From Hemileia vastatrix (taxonomy: Eukaryota > Basidiomycota > Pucciniomycetes > Pucciniales > Zaghouaniaceae): 64,000 bases of DNA. Shown in pieces: positions 47,271-58,032 of the stretch (position 1 is the first letter of the stretch; the number at the start of each line of letters is the position of its first letter). The stretch covers positions 7,423,183-7,487,182 of the forward strand of contig JASXTE010000002.1 in the NCBI GenBank assembly GCA_030280995.1, written 5' to 3'. The position numbers and the translations under genes were made by a program. A model generated the notes under the pieces. That model had not been told where the DNA came from. It did no database searches and worked only from the letters and a program-made list of their open reading frames with translations.

Positions 47271-48391
47271 TATGGTAAGGTAAACTCTTACAGTCGCCTT
47301 GCTGTAAGCAGAATCCGGAGGAGATATGTGGATTTAGTGGAAAACCCCGTCCTTCCAATAAAAATAACAAAGTAAGAATTCTAAATCACTAAGCTAACCA
47401 GTCTACTTGGATCTGATTGATAAAAAATAATTAAACTCTAAAATATTTAATGCTTATTGAGATTTAATGATTGTGGCTGTTGAGAAAAGAAATACTGATA
47501 ACAACAATTAAGGTGTACCAGTGAAAGATCTGTAAAGATTGACTTTTATGTTTTTTATAATAATTTGAGTTTTTATGAGACAGCAATAATCAAGTCCCAG
47601 TGATGAAGACCTTTCTAAAGATACCCTGTATGAAGTGTGATTTAAATTGTTGAGTAGTATTTCTAAAATGTTATATATAAAATATAAAGTTATAAGGGTA
47701 TTACAATCTTATTTAATTTGTTGAGTAATAAAAAATGAGACCGTGGTGGTTAAAGATTAAGCTGTATGATGTATCCCCCCCTCAATTTCGAGTTTGAGAG
47801 GCTCTTAAGTATTCCTAGTCACGTGCCTAAGTTTTCCCCTCCAGAGCTCACCCAGAGTCAATCCGGAGCCCGTACGGAGTCCGTACGGAGTCGAAGAGGA
47901 GTCCAAACAGAGTACGTCCGGACTCAATTAGAACCTTTAAAACTATAATAAAAAATCTAGAAAAATTACACATAATAGAACCACTTCCCCTTTACATTCC
48001 AAACTATTTTTCGTAGTCTGCGTAGCTCTAATCACCCCGTGAAAATTCATCAAAGTTAAGTAATTTCTAAAAATGTAAGTATTTCTATAAAACTTTAAAA
48101 TTCATTTAAAAAATATAAGAAAAAAAGTAAAAATTCTGGGAAAATTTCCCAAGGTTCTTGAGTGACTCGACTTGATACTTATAAATTCTTCAGACCTTAA
48201 AAATAAGTTTTCTCCGTAAAATAAATTGTTTTTGCGTAGGCATTTGCTCTTGACCAATTTCTTCATATTTAAAACTCAAATAAATTAAATAAAACCCTTT
48301 TATATATAAAAAAAATAATAACGCCAATCTTGCACGCCGTAATAACTCCATTTACGTACTTAGGTGCCATACTAAACTTTAGGCTACCACA
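47271..48391 (-). repeat. 3' LTR of the large retrotransposon
   Basis: 1121 bp. On the minus strand it starts TGTGGTAGCC and ends CTTACCATA. Contains a GC-rich short tandem block of GGAGTC and CGTACGG units at 47855-47935. Confidence 0.93.
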
Positions 48392-48404
48392 TCCTCCCTC
48401 CAAT
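48392..48404 (-). other. Polypurine tract of the large retrotransposon
   Basis: Minus strand reads TTGGAGGGAGGA directly before the LTR start TGTGG. Confidence 0.8.
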
Positions 48405-51103
48405 TGAGAATGTCCCCATTCTTATAATTTTGCATAAGTGGTTGAGCAATTCCAAAAGAATTATCTTTTCTAATAAAATAATTTGATAAATTTGTTTTAG
48501 CTGGTCTTCTTTTAATTCTTTATAATAAAAATGTTGTTTCTTCTTCTCTGGCTTGATATAACATAAAATAAAATAATATAAATCTTGTGATGATTCCACT
48601 ACTGAGAGCAAGGTTTGAATCCCTTCAGACTCCCATATACCAGTCTTCCTTCTTGTCACAGCATTGAGAGAGTGGATCTTCCTATGAGCCGAATACTCCT
48701 GATTCCAACCTCATAGGGCCCCCCACTGAGCCGAATTCTATGATTCCAATCTGGCCATAAGGTCCTCCAAGCTTCACACCAAAAAAATGGCCTAACTATG
48801 AGGCACTAAAAAAATCATTCCCTAAAGTCCAACTACCATCCTAACTTCTGATTCCTTCATCACAATTTTCAAACTTTGCTATACAGCAAATTCATAAAAT
48901 ACTTTTGCCAGGCTTCCAATAATAATATTAACTTTAGACCATGTTAAAGCGCCACAAATTTCACCTAATTAACCATTATGCTTTCATTAGCATCATCACC
49001 ACCTAAAATTTTAACCTCCTAAAGCTTATCAGCACCCAATCCCAGAAATGATTAAATAACCAGTTTAGAGTCTTAGTGGACAGTGATAAATTAAAAGATT
49101 GAATTGAGTTATCCAAACAAGATTGACATTCCAGTTTAAAGTCTTGGTGGACCAAACATATAATCAATTTCCAGTGTATGGTCTTGGTGGACCAAAGATC
49201 GTTTAGGTGCATAAATAACTTGATAAATCCCTAAATAAGGCCTAGGCTTGACCAAAGATTGAATAAATTTGATAATCCAGTTTAATGTCATAGTGGACCA
49301 AACATTTGATCGACAAGTAATCCAGTACAAGGTCATAGTGGACCAATGAATGTTGAATTATCCTGCAGATATTAATTTTCCAGTTTAAAGTCATAGTGGA
49401 CTAAACAATGAATGAACTACCAGTTTAAAGTCATGGTGGACCAAACATTTGATCGATAAGGAATCCAGTTTAAGGTCATGGTGGACCCAACAGCTTGATA
49501 ACAGTCCAGTTTAAGGTCTTGGTGGACCTAACATTTGATAACACTCCAGTTTAAGGTCTTGGTGGACCTAACATTTGATTGATAAAATTAAAAATAAAAA
49601 AAATCCGTCTCCCAAAAATATCCATAAAATCTTGAACATTCTTGAAATTCAGTTTAAAGTCTTGAAGGACTAAAAGCTCCAATATAAAATCTTTAATGAC
49701 AGTCTTGAAAATTAGCCAGTTTAAAGTCTTGGAAGACTAACAGCTCCAAAAATCGTATAAAAAAAACTTAAAGAACGTCTTGAACAGTAGCCAGTTTAAA
49801 GTCTTGGAGGACTAACAGCTCCAATATAAAATCTTATAAAAAAACTTAAAGAACGTCTTGAACAGTAGCCAGTTTAAAGTCTTGGAGGACTAACAGATGT
49901 CTTGAAGTAAAATCCCATAGGTTTTGAGCTCCCCTAGACCCTGTTTCCTGTCTAAACTAAATGAATAAAACTAAAAGAATGAAGACTGAAAAATAAAACT
50001 AAGAAATATAATAATAATTTTGATTTAATTAATTAATTTTTTTTTATATATTTATTTTATTATTTTATTTTTATTTATTTATTTTTATTTTTTATTTTTT
50101 ATTTTTTTATTTTTTATTTATTTTTTTATTATTTATTTTTTAATTTTAATTTGTTTTATTTAAAATAAAAGATTTTTAGAAAAGATAGTTTTAAAATAAA
50201 AGTTAAAATTTAATTTTTAAAGAAAGATAAACAAATGTGAAAAGAAAGATAAAAAAGTAATAATAAAAAAAAAATTCAAAATAAAATTTTAAAAGATGCC
50301 CCCTGGCCATTTGATGAGCCATACCCTTGACATCATACCCACATCCAAGTGCAACTTGATGTGGTTACACAATTTTGAGAAATTGAAAAGAAAGAAAATA
50401 AATGAAAGTTTTTAGAAGATAATTTTTATAATGATGATCACTGGGTGGGCTCCCTCCAATTTATAAAAATGATTAGAGACCACCAGTGAGCATCACCTTA
50501 ACAATAATTCATAATATATATTAAAGAAAAAAAAATCACAATCTATCATAAAAAAAAATTCAAAAGCAAAATAAAAAAAATCTCCAATCCGGCGTTGAGA
50601 GCGGTGTCTCTTGATTCGTTCCAGTTTATAGTCTTAGTGGACTTCCTATAATTAAAAGACAAAGCCAGGATTCAACTAGAAACAGGGAAAATTTTGGAAA
50701 CAAACATTATGGGGTAATTGTGTATAGAGCAGCCAGCCCATCAATTACCCCCACACTTGCCAATATTAAATTAAGAAGGTTCCCCTGTGAACACTTCTTC
50801 CAATAAATTTTAAAAAATTTTCCAACACTATCTTCACCCATATTTTAAGAATTTTAAGTTTTTGAAAATTTCAAAGAAGGTCTTCTTGAATTTCGTTAAG
50901 TTTCATCATAGTTTTGTCGCCCATATACAGTGTAACGATAGTAAAGTATTTTTGATAAAAAAGAAGATAGTTTATCCTCGTTGCGGAGGTCATCATAAAA
51001 TTTTGTTGGTATTATAGTTTATCCTCATTACGGAGGGATCCATAAAATTTCGTAGATATCATAGTTTATCTTCATTGCGGAGGTCGATAAGATTTTTATA
51101 ACA
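48405..51103 (-). repeat. Non-coding 3' region with an array of covarying hairpins
   Basis: Contains no convincing gene. In element sense, copies of a 4-bp stem, 6-nt loop (CNNYAW) hairpin followed by TTTAAACTGG or ATAAACTA recur. On the plus strand the repeats start near 49060, 49131, 49171, 49277, 49322, 49380, 49420, 49464, 49505, 49546, 49649, 49716, 49791, 49868, 50621, 50969, 51014, 51063 and 51113. Stems are GGTC/GACC, AGTC/GACT or CCTC/GAGG. A T-rich simple tract occupies 50035-50165. Confidence 0.85.
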
Positions 51104-52759
51104 TCATAGTTTATCCTCATTGTGGAGGTAGACTTGGGCACTCCTGGTGCCTCTAGGATAGAGCCATTTCACTTGATCGTCCGCTACCCTTTTCTTCAAT
51201 ACTACTCCATCCAACTCTTCTAGCACATATGAACCGCCGGAAACTTGCTCCTTGATTTTATACGGTCCATTCCACCTATCTGCAAACATCTTTCCCCATT
51301 GACTCTCTAGACTTCTATTATACACCAGGACCATATCACCTGGGTTCAAAGGTTTCCTTAATCGATGTGCCAACCGCTCATCCCAATATCTGACTGATTG
51401 ATTTTGGATCTTCATCATCCGCGAATATGCCTTTTCTAAATATTCTTCTTTCTTTTCTAGCTGCATCATTCTTGCACACAATAATTCTTTAGTAGTTTTG
51501 ACCATGTCCCAGTCAACTCCAAGATATGATTCAGCTTCTAAATCAACCGGTAAAACTTCTTTCTGTCCAAAAACAAGTTCATAAGGGGAAAATCCGGTCT
51601 TCCTTTTGGCAGTGATTTGATCAGCAAATAAAACTAAAGGTAAATAGTGCCTCCACTTTTCGGCACTTGTCCCACACATTTTAACTAAAGCATCCTTAAT
51701 AACTTGATGCCCTCTTTCAACCATGCCTTCAGCTTCAGGATAATATGGGGTTGCTACCCTAACCTTTGATCCAACTTTCAATAAGGCCTCTTTAAACTCT
51801 GTCCCAAATTCAGGACCTCCATCTACCGTTACCAACTTCATCACCCCATACCTATATACCCAATTATTCAAAAAAAATTCTGCCACATTTTTGGAAGTTA
51901 AATTAATAAGAGGCGCTGCCTCTACCCAACCAGATAAATCATCTCTGGCCACTATTAAATATTTATACCATCCCTCTTTTATATGAAAGGCATCTAAACT
52001 AACTCTCCCAAAGAGCGTATATTCACCGGTCGCGCGTCCAGGTTCTTTTGGCCTTTAATAACTTTGTCTTTGACATTCTTTGCATGACTGAACCCACTGT
52101 TTAACAGCAATCTTCATGCCAGGCCACCAAAATCAATCAGAAATTCTTCTAAACGTTTCTCCAACGCCTCTATGCCCGAGATCTTCATGCAGTGATTTCA
52201 AAACTAATTCTTGCCCCTTCTGTTGAGTTATAACTACTTGAGGATTTGGATACCTTCTCCTCATTAAACGTCGACCTGATAGGTAAAATGTAGATGACTT
52301 CCTAATGATAGCCACCCATTCATCGTCTTCACAATCTTCTGGCCTCTCTAAAGTCAACAAATATTTGACTAACAAAAAATAAAAACCAGTCTGACCCCAG
52401 ACTTCATCTTGAAAATCGATTAATATAACATCAATAGGGACTTCTCTATCACCAATATCACCTGCACATGAATGAGCCAATAATCATTGACCTCTAAATA
52501 AATCTTTAATCGAGCTATGTCGACGTTTTTCTTCTGAACCTTTGGATCCTTCGTAAACCGTATTCAAAAATACCTCTTTCTCTTTATCCACCCTTTTATT
52601 TAAATTCTCTAATTCTCCAACATATACACCATTCCTTAATTTACTACTATCCCACACTACCAATCCATCTTCCTCTACATACACCACATCTTCTTCTACC
52701 TCCTTTCTACCAAATTTATCTACACCTTTTCCAACACCTTTATTAACATAAAAACTATT

Positions 52760-54995
52760 TTCCAGTTTATCCTCTTGGTGGAGGTCATCATCACCATAAT
52801 CTAAACACAATAGTCCTGCCAGTTTAACCTCATGGGGGAGGTATGGAAAGTCTTCAGCTCCTTTAGTGCTGGCTTTGATAATAGGTATATCTTCATCGAA
52901 CTCTTCTGAGTCTGAATCTTCTTCAGTGGGTGGTCTCCTTGATAAACAATCTGGAATAGTAAAAGTTTTGCCAGGCTTATGAACTAAATCAAATGAAAAA
53001 TGTTGAATAAAAGCTACCCATCTCGTCATGGGTGCGTTCGGTAAACTTGGGGAATTAATCATCTGGATTAATGATTTCACATCCACTTGCAACTCAAAAT
53101 GTTTCCCCCACAAAATATGCTGAAGTTTCTTCAATATTTTTGCCACACCACATAATTCCAATTTTGGTTGTGAATATCTTGATTCTACCTCAGCAAATAC
53201 TACAGATTCATACCTAACTGGCCTGATGTAACCAGCTTTATCCATCTGAGACAAAACTGCCCCAGCTGCAACCTGACTTGAATCTACTGCTAAATAAATT
53301 CTTCCAGCATCTTTTCCATAATCCAACTTGTGCAGGACTAAATCCTTCCCTACAACCTCCTTCAACTTCAAAAACGCCTTCTCACACTCTTCATCCCACT
53401 CCCAGTCTGCATCCTTTCTCGTTAACCGTCTCAATGGAGCTGCCAATGAAGAAAAATCCTTAATAAACATTCTAACATATACGCAAACGCCTAAAAACCC
53501 TCTGACTTTGGTCGTATTCTTGGGTCTTGGCCAGGACTGAATTTTGTTAACTTTCTTCTTGGACATAATCCTACCCTCTCTACATACCACATGGCCTAAT
53601 ATTTCCAAGGCTGGAACACAACATGAAAATTTTGAACCTGAAATAGTTAAACCAGCCTCTTCAATTCGAAACAAGATTCTTTCTAATGTAATTGCAAACT
53701 CCCAAATGAATTTGCGTATCCCGGGATTCTCTTCCAACACCTGGTTATCATAGTTGGTTGTTGGTCCCTTAATTCCTCCATCATCTATAAAGATTCCAGC
53801 GTATTGTGGAATTTCGTCTTGAAGGATCCAAGCCATCTGAGCTTGATAAACTGCAACTGAATTTGTTGCTCCTTGAGGTAATCTTGTTAACTGTAAATGT
53901 CCTAGTGGCGTATCGAATGTAGTGAGAGGCCTTGAGTCCGGATGTAACTCTCTCTCATCATATCCACCCATAATATCTCCCAAACCATAACACACTCTCC
54001 CTGCAAACGCTTCAACAAACTCCTCAGCACTAGGCGGTATCCCAGCATCCTTTATTGTAACCCTATTTAATTCCCTAAGATCATGAACAACTCTAAGCTT
54101 GCCATTCGGTTTCTTGATACAAAATACCAGACTAGAATAACTTGACGTTGATTGATCATACAGTCCAGTGCGTATCCGTTCTCTGACAACTTCAATATAG
54201 GCTTCTTTTAATGCAGCCGGAATAGGAATCGGTTTCTGCTGCCACGGTTCATGACATACCACAGGAATCTTGTAAGGCTCCCCATAGGAATGCTTCAACA
54301 CACCCCTCTCCTCTTCTACAAAAGCAATGGCCTTCTCTCGCTTGACCATCACATCCAACAACAACTTCTTCTCTTCTCCAGACAACCAACCATCAGGTCC
54401 AAAATTAACAACACCCAGTCTCTCAAAAGTTATTCTTGACGTCTCAGAAAATTCAGGCGGATTCTTTACCAAGGGACTTTCATAAGGACCTCTTGATAAC
54501 CTTCGTCTTCTCAAGGGTGGATTTAATTCCGCAGGTAGCGGTTCATTAATAGGTCGAACTTTATTTGCTACCTTCTTATATTTGGCTGCGTCCACATCTA
54601 AATAAACTTGAGGTAAAACATTTACTTTTGTATCACCATTACATATTTCATCAAATGAATCTTCTTCATCGCCAGAATCGGAATAAGAAAAATTAGAAAA
54701 ATATTTTATTTCATTTTAAAATTTTACCCTTTTCTCCTTTCCCTCGTCTAATTTATAAACAGATTTTCCAACACCTTTGCTTCCCTTATTTAACAGTAAA
54801 TCACCCGTAAAGAAAGTTGGCAGTTTAACCTCTTGCTGGAGAACCGGAATTGAATTTTCACAAAAATTATTTTTTTGTGTTTTAATTATACTGAGATTTT
54901 TAATCAGGTTTTGATAAGATTTTCGCAGTTTACCCTCTTGCTGGAGGTCAAAAATAGAAGGAGATACTTGCAGTTTAACCTCTTGCTGGAGGTCA
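52760..54995 (-). repeat. Coding-region copies of the hairpin motif
   Basis: Five or six copies (plus-strand starts near 52764, 52819, 54821, 54927 and 54970) with stem CCTC/GAGG. All lie in the same frame of pol and encode (D/Y)LxxExKL peptides, e.g. DLQQEVKL, DLQQEGKL, DLHQEDKL. Confidence 0.8.
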
Positions 54996-55248
54996 TAAAA
55001 CATACCCTTCCAATTTTTATCCAACCTAATTTGGCCCATTTTGCCTTTTTCACCATTTTTAAATTTAATAGAAAAACAGGGTAAATCCAATAAACATATA
55101 GAAAAGTCCATAACGTATTTGCACTCCAAAGTAATATTAACAAAAAATAATTGAGAATCCACTTGAATTATCTCCAAGTGAGCTGACCTATTGCAATCCG
55201 GGATCTCATCCTGAGGAGAGATTACAACATTAGAGTGATCAGCCCCAG

Positions 55249-57855
55249 CTACCCCAAAAAATGAGGGCATTCATCCTTTTCCAACAAACATAATTCACCA
55301 GAAGCCGTCCGTTTTATATGCTGCTTCTTGCTGCAAACACAACACTGGCACAGAGTAGTAATCCCTGGCCGTGTTTCCCAACCTTCATCTCCAGGAGGCG
55401 CTAACTGCATATGTAACCTCCGCATATCTTCACCAGTGATCTCCGAACTAATCCCCATGCCAGCTTGATACCCTATCCTGGCCTCAAAATCCATCAAAAA
55501 AGGACCACCAAGAACAGTTTTGACTGCTCCTCTGGCCACATAAAAGTGAACCTTACCAACAGATCCACCAATGCCTAACCTGACATGCTCAGCTGTGCCC
55601 ATCAGCTCTGTTGCATGCCCTCCAATGCCTCTGAGGTTTCCCCCAGTTCCACTTTTAATTGGCAAGCCTATACTCGTTGCTTGCTCCAATGAAATTAAAT
55701 TAATTTGAGACCCTGAATCGACCAAGGCCTTTACTTCTTTACCGTTAAGAGTTACCACCAGGTAACCCAGGGGAGCAGAAAAATGCGTATCTACATCTTC
55801 CACAAGCTTTTCAGCATTTTCACAAATATATTCCACCTCTCCAGTGGAAACCCGACACCTCGTCAAATGCTTCTTTTGCTTTTCAGCAAGCACCAGACTA
55901 ATCTTAAATAACTCCCCCAAAGATAAGGGAATCTGCAGTTGATTCACCCTATTCAAAACTGCGTCTATTGCATTAGCTTGACCAGAAACTACTGGCCGCT
56001 CATACTGGACCTTTGATTTTACAACCTTGGCCCTGGGTACCTCTTGAGGTCCAACCGAGCCATCTTCACCCCCCATTATAACATCTTTACTTTCTATAAC
56101 CCTAACTCCGTCACCAGCTTGCACTAATCCTGATCCATCGCTAGTCCTTCTTACACCCTCCATTGGGATGGGACCGCTAAAACTTGGTCTGGGTAGAGAC
56201 GCCAACGGTACGTCCTCCTCAGAATCCGAATCATCCTCTGGCATAGGCTCACCATTTAAATCAAACTTGCCATAACTAGGGGGCCCCATATCAGCAATCC
56301 CCTTCTGCATTTTATATAATTCGTCCTTAGAGTAAGGGTTCAATTTGTTGGCGGCAGTTTGAGCACTAGAATTTTTGTCCTTTGAGTAAGGGTTCAATTT
56401 GTTATTGGCCTTGCCAGGATTAGCCCTCAATTGGCTCTGAATGCTACTTTTTGCCTTAGTAGCAGCTGCTCTTCTAGCAGCATTAACATCGTATTTGCCA
56501 GCCATACAGCTACCCTCCACCTGGGCAACCGTCGCCAGCTCTAAACCTCCTAAAGAAGTAAAAAATGTGGCTTTACTGACCTCTTTCTCCTTGCCCTTGT
56601 CAGCTTTACCACCATTACCATTACCATTTTTGCCACCCTTGGCATTAACATCTTCATCCGTCACCTCTTCAAATCTGGCTCTCCTTTCAGCTGTTAAACT
56701 TCTTCTGACCAAATCAGAAGGAGACTGTCCATCACTGGGCTTGATGGACGAACCATCAGGAAATTTATAAACTTTACCATCAAATAAAACTCGCCCAGCA
56801 TCCATATCCTTATCAAGAGTAAAACAAACTGTTGCTCTGTGCCCCCTCCTATTACAATAGGAGCACACCTTTGGCTCATCATAGCCACCTCTATATCCAT
56901 TACCACCATTACCACCATTTCTCCCATTGCCTGGGAAGCCGTTACCATTGTTATTGCCATTATAGTTTCGACGTTCATAACCTCTGGACTGATAAGAAGT
57001 CGACGTCAACAAAGAAGCGATTGGGGCTTTGTTAGCCTTCTGTGTCTCTTGAACAAATATTTTTAACTGTTTCTCTAAATCGGCCAAGTGATCAACCATC
57101 TTATTATCTACATTGCCCTCAACTTTAGCAGCAGGTAATCCCATTTGTGCCTTCTTGTCCTCCTGGGCTTTGAACATAATATCATTGTTTTTGGCCAAAA
57201 CTTTGCTAACCTTGCTAACATATTGAGTGCAGGACTCTTGATATTTGTCCAATGCTAACAGCTTGAGATGGGCCTGAATGTTCTCTTTGATAACCTCCAA
57301 AGCCGGCAGTTTCTGCTCACCATTAGACAGTTCCTTCATCAAATCTTTTCTTGAAAGATCTTTCAAGACATCCATTCGAATATCCCTGCGGCATGCTGTC
57401 CAAAACAAATCTTTTGCTTGATTCTCATGCACTAACTCATCCACCAATATGAGATATTCCACCACTTCATCAAACCAAACACAGAGCTTTTTGAAGTCAG
57501 CCATAGAAGAAACTCCACCTTTTGCTTGCCAGTCTCCAACAATTTTATTGAGGTCCATCATAGTAAACCTAACACCCCATCTATCAACCATAGCTTTAGA
57601 AAGCTTAACCCAATCCTTGTCCTTAAATGCCTCCATAGCAATAACATCTTTTTCCACCTCCCTATCAGCAATAAAAAATCTAACTTGCTTCACCATATCC
57701 ACATGAGAAGCACCATCAACAGCAGCAGCAGCTTCATACCTGCTAATGAACCATTTAACCTCCTCCCCATCAAAATTTGGGCCATCCCAAGAAACAATTC
57801 TAACTGAGGGAGTAAGAGGGTTAGAAGATCCAGAAGCAACAGCCGAAGAAGACAT
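55249..57855 (-). CDS. Gag-protease polyprotein
   Basis: 868 aa from ATG at 57855 to TAG at 55249, intact. Residues about 20-230 are the capsid-like region (SWDGPNFDGEEVKWFISRYE). A Gly/Asn-rich linker follows, then one zinc knuckle CSYCNRRGHRATVC (CX2CX4HX4C) near residue 330 that would bind the RNA genome. After a charged, Pro/Ser-rich middle comes a retropepsin domain with LVDSGSQINLIS (active Asp near residue 711) and RGIGGHATELMG. A KLNPYSKDE segment is duplicated near residues 485-510. Protease encoded in the gag frame upstream of the frameshift is the notable arrangement. It should form the particle shell and process the polyprotein. Confidence 0.92.
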   Translation of the reverse strand: MSSSAVASGSSNPLTPSVRIVSWDGPNFDGEEVKWFISRYEAAAAVDGASHVDMVKQVRFFIADREVEKDVIAMEAFKDKDWVKLSKAMVDRWGVRFTMMDLNKIVGDWQAKGGVSSMADFKKLCVWFDEVVEYLILVDELVHENQAKDLFWTACRRDIRMDVLKDLSRKDLMKELSNGEQKLPALEVIKENIQAHLKLLALDKYQESCTQYVSKVSKVLAKNNDIMFKAQEDKKAQMGLPAAKVEGNVDNKMVDHLADLEKQLKIFVQETQKANKAPIASLLTSTSYQSRGYERRNYNGNNNGNGFPGNGRNGGNGGNGYRGGYDEPKVCSYCNRRGHRATVCFTLDKDMDAGRVLFDGKVYKFPDGSSIKPSDGQSPSDLVRRSLTAERRARFEEVTDEDVNAKGGKNGNGNGGKADKGKEKEVSKATFFTSLGGLELATVAQVEGSCMAGKYDVNAARRAAATKAKSSIQSQLRANPGKANNKLNPYSKDKNSSAQTAANKLNPYSKDELYKMQKGIADMGPPSYGKFDLNGEPMPEDDSDSEEDVPLASLPRPSFSGPIPMEGVRRTSDGSGLVQAGDGVRVIESKDVIMGGEDGSVGPQEVPRAKVVKSKVQYERPVVSGQANAIDAVLNRVNQLQIPLSLGELFKISLVLAEKQKKHLTRCRVSTGEVEYICENAEKLVEDVDTHFSAPLGYLVVTLNGKEVKALVDSGSQINLISLEQATSIGLPIKSGTGGNLRGIGGHATELMGTAEHVRLGIGGSVGKVHFYVARGAVKTVLGGPFLMDFEARIGYQAGMGISSEITGEDMRRLHMQLAPPGDEGWETRPGITTLCQCCVCSKKQHIKRTASGELCLLEKDECPHFLG
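55255..55261 (-). promoter_or_regulatory. -1 ribosomal frameshift heptamer
   Basis: On the minus strand the gag frame reads CA(T TTT TTG) GGG TAG: T TTT TTG fits the X XXY YYZ slippery rule and lies one codon before the gag stop. A -1 slip enters exactly the pol frame (GGG GTA GCT GGG GCT). The two frames overlap by 22 nt. Confidence 0.85.
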
Positions 57856-58032
57856 CCCAAAAAGTAATTAAAAGTGTTAAAAATCGATAAAATTAACAAG
57901 CCTCTTGCAGGCCAATAACAAAAATCCAATTAGAGTTCCAGTAAATATGCCTCTTGCAGGCTAAGAATGTTCTTGATCCAAGTAAGTCTTTAAAGAAAGC
58001 TAGAGAAATAGAACCCCACATTGGGCGCCAAC
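57856..58032 (-). other. Retrotransposon leader with primer site and two hairpins
   Basis: On the minus strand, TTGGCGCCCAATGTGGGG at about 58014-58031 follows the 5' LTR directly and is a plausible tRNA primer-binding site beginning TGG. Two perfect GCCT-GCAAG-AGGC hairpins lie at 57949-57961 and 57900-57912, 49 bp apart, related to the downstream hairpin family. Confidence 0.75.

Larger units (their letters stand above)
51104..55270 (-). pseudogene. Pol polyprotein (RT, RNase H, integrase) with in-frame stops
   Basis: One continuous minus-strand frame, interrupted only by stops at 54718 (TAA), 52486 (TGA), 52135 (TGA) and about 52055 (TAA). A 184-residue N-terminal linker contains three LQQExKL repeats. 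RT follows (about 54400-53500) with the FIDDGG active site near 53785. RNase H (about 53300-52950) has LAVDSSQVAAGAVLS. Integrase has the HEDLGHRG...CKEC zinc-binding segment broken by a stop. Its DDE core is intact: ARDDLSGW, VDGGPEFG and EGMVERGH. Expressed by -1 frameshift from gag. The two stops within the integrase segment fit C-to-T changes in Arg (CGA) and Gln (CAA) codons. The reading after the last stop ends with NEDKL inside a hairpin repeat. Confidence 0.88.

Noticed and set aside
49003..49336. Minus-strand open frames with repeated Trp-Ser-Thr residues
   Set aside because: They are translations of the non-coding hairpin repeats in frames unrelated to pol.
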